Source: Candidatus Zixiibacteriota bacterium (GTDB lineage Bacteria; Zixibacteria; MSB-5A5; DG-27). From it: a stretch of 64,000 nucleotides of DNA. The stretch lies in NCBI GenBank assembly GCA_030605835.1, contig JAUWHO010000025.1, forward strand, positions 1 to 64,000, in the 5' to 3' direction. The stretch's first letter is position 1; each line of letters starts with the position of its first letter. A model generated the notes under the pieces. It searched no databases. It had not been told where the DNA came from and saw only the letters and a program-made list of their open reading frames with translations. Position numbers and translations under genes: made by a program. Of the stretch, positions 15,376-24,082 are shown in pieces.

Positions 15376-16722
15376 ATGCCAAGATTTGAGTCCAACATAT
15401 TTAAGGCTTATGACGTTCGAGGAATCGTCCCCGAGGAGCTGAACTCAGAATTCGCCCATCACCTGGGAAGAGCCCTGGTCAGTTATTTGAGACCCAAGAA
15501 AGTGGCGGTTGGACGGGATATGCGTCTCTCTTCCCCGGAGCTGTTCAAGTCCCTGTGTGAAGGTATCACCTCGCAGGGCGCGGAAGTCGTCGACTTAGGT
15601 TTGACCTCAACCGATGGACTTTACTTCGCCGTCGGCAAGTTCGGTTATGAGGCCGGAGTGATGGTTACTGCCTCCCACAATCCTCGGGAATATAACGGCT
15701 TCAAAATCTGCAAGGGCGGTGCGGTACCGCTCTCCGGTCAACAAGGATTAGATGAGATAAAAGGGCTTGTGATCTCAGAAAACTACCCTCAGGTTGGCTC
15801 CAAAGGCAGAATTGTCACTAAAGATATCACCGCTGCATATACCGAGCACGTCCTGTCCTTCATCGATAAGGACAAAATCAAGCCCTTCAAGATCGTTATC
15901 GATGCCGGCAACGGAATGGCGGGAAAAATCGTTCCCCAGGTCTTCTCCCACCTTCCCTGTGAGGTTGTCCCGATGTATTTTGAACTCGATGGGCGCTTTC
16001 CCAACCACCTCGCAAGCCCCATCGAGCCAGAGAACACGGAGGATCTTAGAAAGAAGGTTGTTGCTGAAAAAGCCGACTTCGGAGCCGCCTTCGACGGAGA
16101 TGCCGACCGGATGTTTCTTGTCGACGAGAAGGGAAAGACCTTAGGAGGAGATATGGTGACCGCTCTGGTCGCCAAGAATCTCTTAGAAAAACATCCCGGA
16201 GCAAAAGTCCTGTACAATTTGATATGTTCTAAAACTGTTCCTGAAACGGTCACGGCCAGTGGAGGTAAAGCGATCAGAACCAGGGTGGGACATGCCCTGA
16301 TAAAGCCGCTGATGAAAAAACACAACGGCATCTTCGGGGGGGAGCACTCCGGTCATTTCTATTTCCGCGACAACTGGTATGCAGACAGCGGGCTCATCGC
16401 TCTTTTGGTTTGCACAGAGCTTCTATCCACCGAGAATAAACCCCTCTCCGAACTGGTAGCTACTATCGACCACTATTATCGCTCCGGTGAAATCAACAGC
16501 TACGTTGAGGACATCCCCGCCAAGCTGCGGAAATTAGAAGAGGTTTTCTCTCTCGGGGGCGTAGTTGACCATCTCGACGGGTTGACCATCGATTACGGTG
16601 ATTGGTGGTTTAACGTACGTGGCTCCAACACTGAACCGCTGATACGTTTGAACATTGAAGCCGAGGACCCGGACGTTCTGGAGGAGAAAAAGGAGAAACT
16701 ACTGACCATTATTGGAAGTTGA
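15376..16722 (+). CDS. Phosphomannomutase/phosphoglucomutase
   Basis: 448 residues, typical of the bacterial alpha-D-phosphohexomutase family (ManB/AlgC type). It interconverts hexose 6- and 1-phosphates for nucleotide-sugar synthesis. The phosphoserine loop is TASHNPREYNGFK with Ser100; the metal loop is DGDADRM; the sugar-specificity loop is GGEHSGHFYF, where GEHSGH suits mannose/glucose; the phosphate-binding loop is RGSNTEPLIRL. GAGGAG precedes the ATG by seven bases. It has its own promoter and is a single gene, convergent with the inositol monophosphatase gene. Mannose versus glucose preference cannot be settled by eye. Confidence 0.94.
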   Translation: MPRFESNIFKAYDVRGIVPEELNSEFAHHLGRALVSYLRPKKVAVGRDMRLSSPELFKSLCEGITSQGAEVVDLGLTSTDGLYFAVGKFGYEAGVMVTASHNPREYNGFKICKGGAVPLSGQQGLDEIKGLVISENYPQVGSKGRIVTKDITAAYTEHVLSFIDKDKIKPFKIVIDAGNGMAGKIVPQVFSHLPCEVVPMYFELDGRFPNHLASPIEPENTEDLRKKVVAEKADFGAAFDGDADRMFLVDEKGKTLGGDMVTALVAKNLLEKHPGAKVLYNLICSKTVPETVTASGGKAIRTRVGHALIKPLMKKHNGIFGGEHSGHFYFRDNWYADSGLIALLVCTELLSTENKPLSELVATIDHYYRSGEINSYVEDIPAKLRKLEEVFSLGGVVDHLDGLTIDYGDWWFNVRGSNTEPLIRLNIEAEDPDVLEEKKEKLLTIIGS

Positions 16723-16729
16723 CACCGAG

Positions 16730-16757
16730 GTGATTGGTGAGTGGTTGGTGGTGAGTA
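16730..16757. repeat. Short heptanucleotide array (4 units)
   Basis: GTGATTG GTGAGTG GTTGGTG GTGAGTA, starting eight bases after the phosphomannomutase stop codon. Confidence 0.6.
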
Positions 16758-16770
16758 GTCCGCGCCGTCC

Positions 16771-16797
16771 CATTGGCAGAGGCCACTGGGCTACCCT
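16771..16797 (+). repeat. NGAN-loop hairpin, decayed copy
   Basis: CCCATTGGC-AGAG-GCCACTGGG followed by CTACCC. It differs at two positions from the copy at 33913, one of them a mismatch in the stem. Confidence 0.5.
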
Positions 16798-16808
16798 GGT
16801 ATTCGTTC

Positions 16809-16955
16809 GCAGTTCACAGTTCATAGCCCACAGTTGGTGATCAACAGACAATCGCCTATCCCCTGTTTCCTATTCCCTATCTCCTGTTTCCTGTTCCCCC
16901 GCCATAGGCGGGTCGCCTCCGGCGACTGTCTCCTATCTCCTGTTTGCTGTTTGTT
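16809..16955. repeat. Heptanucleotide arrays at the 3' end of the inositol monophosphatase gene
   Basis: Thirteen 7-mers in register at 16809-16899 (ACAGTTC, ATAGCCC, ATCCCCT, GTTTCCT, ATTCCCT, ATCTCCT, GTTTCCT and others). A palindrome CCCGCC-ATA-GGCGGG follows, then four more units at 16928-16955. The last block crosses the stop codon of the inositol monophosphatase gene. Confidence 0.75.
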
Positions 16956-17730
16956 TTCTTGTATTTCTGATGATTTGCAGCATCTGGTCGTGGATTGTGT
17001 CGTTGGAGGCTAAGACCTCGCCGGTGAAGAGATCAACCCTCCTCCCTTTGAAATTCGTCACCCTGCCTCCGGCTTCCTCAACCAGCAAGCAGCCGGCGGC
17101 AATGTCCCAGGCGCCCAGTTTGAACTCCCAGAAACCGTCAAACCTCCCGCAGGCGGTGTATGCCAAGTCCAGTGCGGCGGAGCCAGCTCTGCGAACCGCT
17201 TGAGCCTTCATGACGAAGCTGCAAAAATAGTCGAGGTTATTATCCTCGCTCTCCCTGAGATCGTAAGGGAAGCCGGTTGCAAGAAGGCTGTCGTTGAGAT
17301 CTTCAGTCCCGCTTATCTGAATTCTACGTCGGTTTAGGAAGGCGCCGGCACCTTTCTCTGCATAAAACATCTCGCCCAGCATGGGATTATAAGTCAAGCC
17401 CATTATGACCTCCCCCTTTTTCAGCAGCGAAATCGTAACACAGAAAATTGGGAAGCCGTGGGCGTAGTTGGTGGTTCCGTCCAGGGGGTCGATGGTCCAG
17501 AGGTAATCCGAGGAGGTCTTTTCCCGAACCTCCTCCTCTGCAAAGAAAGAGTGATTCGGGAAATGCGATCTTAGAATTCTGTGAATCAACCTTTCTGATT
17601 TGCGGTCGACGTCGGTAACCAGATTCACCACACCCTTGTGGTCGACCTTCTTGACCTTGTTGAGGTTCTTGACCAGTAGTTCCCCGGCTTTGAGAGCGGC
17701 CTCCGTGGCCACCTTTCTGTATTCTTTCAT
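16933..17730 (-). CDS. suhB: Inositol-1-monophosphatase family (SuhB-like)
   Basis: 265 residues from the second of two tandem ATGs, five bases after GAGG. It is an Mg-dependent phosphatase of the FBPase/IMPase fold. Metal ligands are visible in FAEEEVRE, WTIDPLDGTTNYAHG (Asp of DPLDG) and GAWDIAAGCLLVEEAGG. It may act on inositol phosphates, fructose bisphosphate or nucleotide phosphates; SuhB can also bind ribosomal RNA factors. The last seven codons (KQTANRR) and the stop are made of the heptanucleotide repeat, so the native C-terminus seems to have been overwritten. It follows the ABC exporter genes by 30 bp. Confidence 0.93.
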   Translation of the reverse strand: MKEYRKVATEAALKAGELLVKNLNKVKKVDHKGVVNLVTDVDRKSERLIHRILRSHFPNHSFFAEEEVREKTSSDYLWTIDPLDGTTNYAHGFPIFCVTISLLKKGEVIMGLTYNPMLGEMFYAEKGAGAFLNRRRIQISGTEDLNDSLLATGFPYDLRESEDNNLDYFCSFVMKAQAVRRAGSAALDLAYTACGRFDGFWEFKLGAWDIAAGCLLVEEAGGRVTNFKGRRVDLFTGEVLASNDTIHDQMLQIIRNTRKQTANRR

Positions 17731-17760
17731 CATAACCTCTTCGAAGTCAGAGGAGTTAAC

Positions 17761-19572
17761 CTACCTGACTTCTGGCTCCTGCTCCCTGACGCCCACCTCC
17801 TGGTCTTTGTACTGAAGCTGATACAGGCGATAATAGATGCCCCTCTTTCTCAGAAGCTCCCCGTGAGTTCCCTCCTCCCGGACCTTCCCCTTGTGGATTA
17901 CAATGATCTTGTCACAATCTTGAATCGTCGAGAGACGATGTGCGATGATGAGGGAGGTGCGTCCCCGGATAAGCTTCCCCACGGCCTCCCGAATCAGAAG
18001 CTCGGTCTCGGTGTCGACCGAAGAGGTGGCCTCGTCCAAGATTAGTATCCTGGGGTCGAACACCAAAGCGCGGGCGAAGGCCAGAAGTTGCTTCTGGCCC
18101 CCTGAGAGGTTAGAGCCCCGCTCCCCCACGGGCTCTCCGTATCCCTCCCGGAAAGAGGAAATGAATTGATCGGCGTTCACATATTCGGAAACCTCTTTCA
18201 CCTTCTCCAGAGAGATCTCTTCATTCCCCAGGCGGATGTTGGCGAGTATGTCCCCGGAAAACAGAAAAACATCTTGCAGAACCAAAGCCATCTGCCTGCG
18301 GAGTTCCTGAGGATCTATCCGCCTCAGGTCTTTGCCGTCGATCAGGATTTCCCCCTTCTGGTATTCGTAGAATCGACAGAGCAAGCTTATGATGGAACTC
18401 TTTCCGGCGCCGGTCGCGCCCACGAAGGCCACTCTCTCCCCTGGCTGGATCTTGAAACTCACTCCTTCCAGAACCGGCTCCCCTTGGTTGTACGCAAAGT
18501 GAACCTCCCGGAACTCTATCTCACCCTTCAAAGTCTCAAGCTTGACGCTCCTCTCAGGAGGAAGTATAGAGGGTTTGGTATCCAGAAGCCCAAAGATTCT
18601 TTCCGAAGAGGCCATCGCCGATTGAAGAATATTATATTTTTCGGACAGATCCCGGATGGGATGATAGAACATCTCCGCATATTGAATGAACGCCACCAGA
18701 ACACCGAGACTTATACTCCCCGCCAGCACCCCACCGCCTCCGTACCAGATAATCAAACCTAACGACACCGCCCCGATCACCTCCACGACCGGGAAGAAGA
18801 TGGCATAGTAGAACACGGTCTTGAGGTAGGCCTGTCTCAGAGAGGAGTTGACATCATCGAAGTCGTTGAGGATTTTCCGCTCCTGGGCAAAAAGCTGAAT
18901 CACCGCCATCCCGCTGATGTGCTCCTGCATGAAGGCATTGAGTCTGGCGGTCCGAGTTCTCACCAGTCGATAAACCCCTCGCACCTTCTTCCGAAATATA
19001 GCCGTCGCCAGAATCAAAAGCGGAAGGGTCACAAAGGTCACCAGGGCCAACCGGTAGTCGACCGCCAGCATCACCGCCACGATACCGATCAGAATGAAGA
19101 TGTCCCCGAAGATTGCGACCACCCCCTCGGTGAACATCTGGTTCAGAACCTGCACATCGGAGGTCAAGCGGGTCATCAGACGACCGACGGGATTCTTGTC
19201 GAAGAAAGACAGCGACATTTTCTGAAGATGAGAAAAGAGCTGCATCCGAAGGTCGTACATCGCCTTCTGTCCCATAAGCTGCATGATGTAGGTCTGGATA
19301 TACCTTACGGTGAACTGGAAAACTAAAACCGCCAGATACAGGACTGCAATCTCGGTCAACCCGGACAGGTTCTTGAAAGCAATGTAGTTGTCGATGGCTA
19401 CCTTGGTAAGATAAGGACCAACCAACTGTAAACCAGCAACAATCAAGAGCAACGCCACCGAGATAACTACGGTGACTCGGTAGGGTCTCAGATACCTCAA
19501 CAGCCGTCGCATCAGGCGATGGTCGTATGCTTTGCCTAGTTTCTCTTCTTCGTGATAGCTCGAGGTTGTCAT
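17761..19572 (-). CDS. ABC exporter half-transporter, catalytically complete subunit
   Basis: 603 residues. Six membrane helices (about 33-305) are followed by a nucleotide-binding domain with Walker A GATGAGKS (385-392), Q loop VLQDVFLF, signature LSGGQ (489-493) and Walker B ILILDEATSS with catalytic Glu514, then a His switch (IIAHRLSTI). It belongs to the multidrug/lipid exporter type (MsbA/BmrA/TM288-like). The upstream gene encodes a second half-transporter with a degenerate Walker B, so the two probably form a heterodimer. Gap to that gene is 51 bp. Substrate unknown; lipid, drug or peptide are all possible. Confidence 0.93.
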   Translation of the reverse strand: MTTSSYHEEEKLGKAYDHRLMRRLLRYLRPYRVTVVISVALLLIVAGLQLVGPYLTKVAIDNYIAFKNLSGLTEIAVLYLAVLVFQFTVRYIQTYIMQLMGQKAMYDLRMQLFSHLQKMSLSFFDKNPVGRLMTRLTSDVQVLNQMFTEGVVAIFGDIFILIGIVAVMLAVDYRLALVTFVTLPLLILATAIFRKKVRGVYRLVRTRTARLNAFMQEHISGMAVIQLFAQERKILNDFDDVNSSLRQAYLKTVFYYAIFFPVVEVIGAVSLGLIIWYGGGGVLAGSISLGVLVAFIQYAEMFYHPIRDLSEKYNILQSAMASSERIFGLLDTKPSILPPERSVKLETLKGEIEFREVHFAYNQGEPVLEGVSFKIQPGERVAFVGATGAGKSSIISLLCRFYEYQKGEILIDGKDLRRIDPQELRRQMALVLQDVFLFSGDILANIRLGNEEISLEKVKEVSEYVNADQFISSFREGYGEPVGERGSNLSGGQKQLLAFARALVFDPRILILDEATSSVDTETELLIREAVGKLIRGRTSLIIAHRLSTIQDCDKIIVIHKGKVREEGTHGELLRKRGIYYRLYQLQYKDQEVGVREQEPEVR

Positions 19573-19623
19573 ATTCTATACACAGTGTTCAGACACAACT
19601 AGCAACTGTGACCTGGATCTTCG

Positions 19624-21387
19624 CTACGAGATAACCTCTAACTCCTCCGCCAGGAGCTGTTTTTCGTGAATCCGGGAGTAAAGACCTCCTAAACTGACCA
19701 GAGAATCGTCAGTGCCCTGCTCTACTATCTCTCCCCGTTCCAAGACGACAATGTGGTCGGCGCTTCTCACCGTGGAGATGCGATGGGAAATCACAATGAC
19801 GGTTCTCCCGAAAAAGACATTCTTGAAGTTATTGAGAATCTCCTCCTCGGTGTAAGTGTCCACGGAGGAAAAAGCATCGTCTAAGATCAAGATAGGAGGG
19901 TTGAGCATCAAAGCCCGGGCAATTGCGGTTCGCTGTTTCTGCCCCCCTGATAGGGTTATGCCCCTCTCGCCGAGAACGGTCTGGTAACCTTCGGGGAACT
20001 CCAGGATCTCTCTCTCGATGGCAGCACAACGGGCTTTCACTCTAATATCCTCTAAGTCGCTGGCGGTCTCGAGCCCGAAGGCGATATTGCTGCGGACAGT
20101 GTCAGAGAATAGGAAAGTCTCCTGCGGAACAAAACCGACACTTCTTCGCAACGATTTCAGGGAAATGTCGTTGATGTCCACGCCATCGATGAACAACTGC
20201 CCCCTTTCCACCGGATACACCCTTGAAATCAAGCTGACCATGGTGGTCTTGCCGGAGCCGGTGGAGCCGACTATCGCCACCGTCTGCCCGGCGTCTATCT
20301 TTAAAGTGATGTTTTTGAGAACCGTGGTCTCTGCTCCTGGATAAGAGAAGCTTAGATTCCTGAATTCGATCTCTCCGCGAATCTGAGGCAGTTGCGCTGG
20401 CGTCGGCGATTCTTCAACCAGTGGCTTTTTCTGGAGAATCTTAATGATTCGTCCCATGGAGGCCATCCCCCTTTGATAGAGTCCCATCACCCAACCTAAG
20501 GCGATCATGGGCCAGACCAGAAGGCCCAGATAAGCGGTGAAGGCTACGAACTCTCCCAAAGTCATGCTTCCGGCGATTACATATCTTCCCCCGACCAGAA
20601 TGACTATCACCATCATCGCCCCCGCAAGCAGCGACAGCACCGGGAAGAGAGCACCCCAGATTCTGATCATATCCATGTTTTTCTTGATATAGTCTTTGGT
20701 CAATCTGCGAAATGCTCCGCGCTCGTTTGCCTCCTGGACGTAAGCTTTGATTACCCGGATGCCGGAAAGGCTCTCTTGAGCTTTGGCGGAGATCTTGGAG
20801 TACTGCTCCTGAATCCTTTCGTATCGGGGATAGATCAGCTTCACGAACAAAAAGGTGACAAGCGAAAGCACCGGGAAGGGGATAAATATGTAGAGGGTCA
20901 ATCTCCAGTGCAGACTCAACATCAGAACTAAACCAATAACCACCGCGACGATGGTGTTGGTGAAATTCATTATCCCGGGACCTAGCATCATTCTCACCGA
21001 CTCGACGTCGTTGGTGGCCCGGGCCATGATGTCCCCGGTCTGGCTTCTATCGTAATAGGCTCTGTCGAGCTTCTCCAGGTGAGCGAAGAAGTCCTGGCGA
21101 AGGTCGTATTCGACCTTTCGGGAGGCCACGATCATCGTCTGGCGCATAAAGTAGCGGAAAACCCCCTGGAAGATTGCTAATCCTACGATCAAACCCGCAT
21201 ATCCGAGAAGATCAGTAGTTCGTGCACCTCTGGAAATGCTATCGATTGCGTATTTCAGAACCCAGGGGGTGATCAGGGTGAAGATGTTCGTCAATACTAC
21301 GGCAACAAAACCCCAAAGCCACAGGTGTCTGTAACGCAGAATGTATCTTTTTAGAAGCTTTCGGCTTTCTCTTTGAACGGCTCTCAA
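19624..21387 (-). CDS. ABC exporter half-transporter with degenerate catalytic site
   Basis: 587 residues. Six membrane helices (about 25-305) precede a nucleotide-binding domain with Walker A GSTGSGKTT (374-382), signature LSGGQ (479-483) and Walker B ILILDDAFSSVD. The usual catalytic Glu is Asp504. This Glu-to-Asp change marks the non-canonical site of heterodimeric exporters such as TM287/288 and BmrCD, and the gene order (degenerate subunit first) matches those. The start overlaps the end of the HAD phosphatase gene by 4 bp (ATGA), so the two are co-translated. Confidence 0.93.
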   Translation of the reverse strand: MRAVQRESRKLLKRYILRYRHLWLWGFVAVVLTNIFTLITPWVLKYAIDSISRGARTTDLLGYAGLIVGLAIFQGVFRYFMRQTMIVASRKVEYDLRQDFFAHLEKLDRAYYDRSQTGDIMARATNDVESVRMMLGPGIMNFTNTIVAVVIGLVLMLSLHWRLTLYIFIPFPVLSLVTFLFVKLIYPRYERIQEQYSKISAKAQESLSGIRVIKAYVQEANERGAFRRLTKDYIKKNMDMIRIWGALFPVLSLLAGAMMVIVILVGGRYVIAGSMTLGEFVAFTAYLGLLVWPMIALGWVMGLYQRGMASMGRIIKILQKKPLVEESPTPAQLPQIRGEIEFRNLSFSYPGAETTVLKNITLKIDAGQTVAIVGSTGSGKTTMVSLISRVYPVERGQLFIDGVDINDISLKSLRRSVGFVPQETFLFSDTVRSNIAFGLETASDLEDIRVKARCAAIEREILEFPEGYQTVLGERGITLSGGQKQRTAIARALMLNPPILILDDAFSSVDTYTEEEILNNFKNVFFGRTVIVISHRISTVRSADHIVVLERGEIVEQGTDDSLVSLGGLYSRIHEKQLLAEELEVIS

Positions 21388-22025
21388 GACAGAAGCTTTA
21401 TCAAGTCACCGACGGTGTCGATGAGGTAATCAGGTTTCTCGTTTAGGAGTTTCCACTTCGGGTCCACCCCGGAGGTGACGGAGACTGAGGTTGCGCCGGC
21501 GGCCTTGGCGGCCATGACATCATTTATGGTATCCCCCACCACAAGCGTCTCTTCCGGTTTTGCACTTAGTTTCTCCGCCATTCGATAGATAATCCCGGGA
21601 TGAGGCTTGACGAACTCGACCTCGTCCCCAAAGAGGATAACGTCAAAACAGTTGTCGATTTCCAACTTGGTCAAAACCTTCATTCCATTTTCTCGATATT
21701 TGGTAGTGGCCATGCCGCACTTGAATCCATTGCGGTGGCAGAATTCCAGTGTTTCTCTGGCCCCGGGCAACAATCGACTTTTTTCAGCCATCACCTCTTT
21801 TGCCCTCTCTAGCAATTTCCGGTGCAGGAACTCAACCTTGCTCTTCGAATACCTCTTGAAGACTTCCTTCGGCGGATAGCCAATGGTGCTCTTGATTTCT
21901 TCCGCCGGGGCTGGTTTCAAACCCGCCTCTTTTAAGGCGTAGTTGAAGCACTCCACCACCCCGTCGGAGGCGTCGATCAAAGTGCCGTCTAAGTCGAAAA
22001 TGATGGCTTTTATCCCTTTAATCAC
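21384..22025 (-). CDS. HAD-family phosphatase (Gph/PpaX-like), GTG start
   Basis: 213 residues from the GTG at 22025, giving (M)IKGIKAIIFDLDGTLID, the usual start of this family. A longer reading from a TTG at 22064 is rejected because that TTG is the first base triplet of a perfect -35 box. Motif I is FDLDGTLID with both Asp, motif II MATTKY, motif III Lys in VKPHPG and motif IV VVGDTINDVMAAKAAG; a helical cap lies at about 15-80. Likely substrates are phosphoglycolate or another small phosphate ester. The gene heads the exporter operon and its mRNA appears almost leaderless. Confidence 0.85.
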   Translation of the reverse strand: MIKGIKAIIFDLDGTLIDASDGVVECFNYALKEAGLKPAPAEEIKSTIGYPPKEVFKRYSKSKVEFLHRKLLERAKEVMAEKSRLLPGARETLEFCHRNGFKCGMATTKYRENGMKVLTKLEIDNCFDVILFGDEVEFVKPHPGIIYRMAEKLSAKPEETLVVGDTINDVMAAKAAGATSVSVTSGVDPKWKLLNEKPDYLIDTVGDLIKLLS

Positions 22026-22035
22026 AACGTGAACG

Positions 22036-22064
22036 AATATATGCACCCTATGATGTTTTGTCAA
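22036..22064 (-). promoter_or_regulatory. Sigma-70 promoter giving near-leaderless mRNA
   Basis: Minus-strand TTGACA (22059-22064), 17-bp spacer, TATATT (22036-22041). The GTG start at 22025 lies only 10 bp past the -10 box, so the expected transcript start (about 22029) leaves 0-6 nt of leader and no room for a Shine-Dalgarno. Confidence 0.75.
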
Positions 22065-22091
22065 ACAGGGTAGCAGACGCTGCTTGGCTCA

Positions 22092-22116
22092 CCGGGCAGG
22101 AATGCCCGGCCTATTC
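22092..22116 (+). repeat. NGAN-loop hairpin, copy
   Basis: CCGGGCA-GGAA-TGCCCGG followed by CCTATT, between the rfbD-like stop and the HAD promoter. Confidence 0.6.
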
Positions 22117-22139
22117 GTCTGGAAAGGAGCGGTGTGGAT

Positions 22140-23039
22140 TCAAGGCTTGCCCTGAACTTGTCTTTTCATAACCTCCAATCCCTCTCTGGCATCGAGCAGC
22201 TTCGTTGACAGGAGCCTCCTTGCCAGGGTTTCATCCAATCCACCCTTCAGAGGTCGGGGCGCCACCTGTCCCAGGTCTTTGGTCACGATCGGCGTGATTA
22301 GGTTTCGGTCCAACGTGAAAACTTCGGCGATCTTCAAGGCGAAATCGTAGCGGGATAGATATTCGCCACCGCCCAAATTCAAGATTCCGGTCAAGTCCAT
22401 TTCGGCACACTCACGGAGGGCCTCCGCCAGGTTGTCCACCAATATGGGATTATTGTACTGGTCGGTGACGATGCGGACTGGTTTGCCATCCTTAAGTGTT
22501 TCGATCAACCAGGTTACGAAGTTCGATCTCACCTTGTTGGCGATTCCGTATAAGACGTTAGTCCGCGCAATGAGGTAGTTTTTCAAGTTGGCCTTTATCA
22601 GTTGCTCGGCTTCGAATTTGGTCTGGCCGTAGTATCCTACCGGATTCTCTTCGGCGTTCTCTGGATATGGTCCCTCCTTCCCATCGAAAAGGTAGTCAGT
22701 GGATAGTTGGATGAGCTTGCAATTTTCACCCGAACAATATTCCACCAGATTCTGAACCGCTCCGACATTCGCCCGAAAAGCGGCCTCCTTTTCCTTCTCG
22801 CAGCCATCCACGTCGGTGAAAGCTCCAGCATTCAGGATGACATCAGGGTGAAACTCCTCCAGAGACTCCAGTAACGTTTCCTTATCTGTGAAGTCTATTC
22901 CCCGATAGGTGGCATTCTTTGAATCCAAAAAGGAGGTTTGGTGAAGGTCAATCCCCAAAACCTCCCATCTCTTCGAGAAAACGCTCACAGACTTCTGGCC
23001 TAAAAGACCGTTAGCGCCGGTGATGAAGACTCTTTTCAT
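22140..23039 (-). CDS. rfbD: dTDP-4-dehydrorhamnose reductase family
   Basis: 299 residues from the ATG at 23039, which gives MKRVFITGANGLLGQ; a longer in-frame version would run 82 bp into the upstream gene. It is an extended short-chain dehydrogenase of the RmlD type: Rossmann GANGLLGQ, LNAGAFTDVDGCEKE, STDYLFDG and the YYGQTKFEAE pair (Tyr/Lys of YxxxK). RmlD reduces dTDP-4-keto-rhamnose to dTDP-rhamnose; SAM synthetase beta-like relatives look similar. It follows the 4,6-dehydratase by 17 bp, which supports a deoxysugar role. Upstream Shine-Dalgarno is weak. Confidence 0.87.
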   Translation of the reverse strand: MKRVFITGANGLLGQKSVSVFSKRWEVLGIDLHQTSFLDSKNATYRGIDFTDKETLLESLEEFHPDVILNAGAFTDVDGCEKEKEAAFRANVGAVQNLVEYCSGENCKLIQLSTDYLFDGKEGPYPENAEENPVGYYGQTKFEAEQLIKANLKNYLIARTNVLYGIANKVRSNFVTWLIETLKDGKPVRIVTDQYNNPILVDNLAEALRECAEMDLTGILNLGGGEYLSRYDFALKIAEVFTLDRNLITPIVTKDLGQVAPRPLKGGLDETLARRLLSTKLLDAREGLEVMKRQVQGKP

Positions 23040-23056
23040 CTCTGTGGAGGGCAACT

Positions 23057-24082
23057 TCACCTTTCGAAGGTTTTCTCTCTGTCGGCGTAGTGGCGGTGAT
23101 AGTACTCCCGATACTCTCCGGAGCGAACCTTCTCCCACCAGGGACGATTCTGAATATACCAGTCCATGGTCTGCTTGAGACCCTTCTCCAATGTCATGCT
23201 CGTTTCGAAGCCTAGCTCCTCTTTGATCTTGCTACAGTCGATCGCATAACGGCGGTCGTGCCCGGGGCGATCTTTCACATGGGTGATAAGAGATTCCGAC
23301 TTCTTCAGATGCTTGAGAATCAGTTTGGTGATCTCCAGATTAGTGCGCTCACTACCCCCGCCGATGTTGTAAATCTCGCCGGGCTTGCCTCGGTGCAGCG
23401 CCAGATCTAGGGCTCGACAGTGGTCGATAACGTGAATCCAGTCGCGGATGTAAAGACCATCACCGTAAACTGGCAAAGGTATATTCTCTAAAGCATTGGT
23501 GATAAACAGCGGAATCAATTTCTCCGGAAATTGATACGGACCATAGTTGTTGGAACAGCGGGTTATTATCGCCTGGACGCTGAAGGATTCGAAATAAGCT
23601 CTGACCATCAGATCCGCGGCGGCCTTGGTGGCGGCATAAGGTGAGTTCGGAGAAAGAGGGGTCTTCTCGGTGAAACTTCCACTTGGCCCTAAGGAGCCGT
23701 AGACCTCGTCGGTCGAAATCTGGATGAACCTGTCAACCTTATGCTTCAGAGCCGCCTCTAAAAGAACCTGGGTGCCCAAGACGTTCGTCCCGATGAACAC
23801 TGCAGCCTCCTCCAGGCTCCTGTCGACGTGAGATTCTGCGGCAAAGTTCAAGACTACGTCGACTCCAGCTGACATAACCTCACCGACCTGCTTGCGGTCG
23901 GCGATGTCCCCTCTTACAAAGGTATAGTTGCGGTTATCTTCCAGACCCGCAAGATTTTCGAGATTGCCGGCATAGGTTAGCTTGTCGTAGTTGATGAGCT
24001 TGTAATCAGGGTATGTCTCTAAGATATGCCTGACGAAGTTAGCCCCGATGAAACCGGCGCCTCCGGTGATTAGGAGTTTCAT
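23057..24082 (-). CDS. rfbB: dTDP-glucose 4,6-dehydratase
   Basis: 341 residues, full length. NAD-binding TGGAGFIGANFVRHI, NFAAESHVDRSL, catalytic STDEVYGSLG (Thr, Asp, Glu) and SPYAATKAAADLMV (YxxxK), then NNYGPYQFPEKLIPLF and RDWIHVIDHCRALD, all RmlB hallmarks. It makes dTDP-4-keto-6-deoxyglucose, the branch point for rhamnose and other deoxysugars of surface glycans. GGAAGGA stands before the ATG, and the start is directly adjacent to the stop codon of the upstream cupin gene (TAA-ATG). The nucleotidyltransferase rfbA is not in the cluster. Confidence 0.96.
   Translation of the reverse strand: MKLLITGGAGFIGANFVRHILETYPDYKLINYDKLTYAGNLENLAGLEDNRNYTFVRGDIADRKQVGEVMSAGVDVVLNFAAESHVDRSLEEAAVFIGTNVLGTQVLLEAALKHKVDRFIQISTDEVYGSLGPSGSFTEKTPLSPNSPYAATKAAADLMVRAYFESFSVQAIITRCSNNYGPYQFPEKLIPLFITNALENIPLPVYGDGLYIRDWIHVIDHCRALDLALHRGKPGEIYNIGGGSERTNLEITKLILKHLKKSESLITHVKDRPGHDRRYAIDCSKIKEELGFETSMTLEKGLKQTMDWYIQNRPWWEKVRSGEYREYYHRHYADREKTFER

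Noticed and set aside
22026-22064. TTG start for the HAD phosphatase
   Set aside because: The TTG is the beginning of a perfect -35 hexamer, and the residues added do not fit the family.
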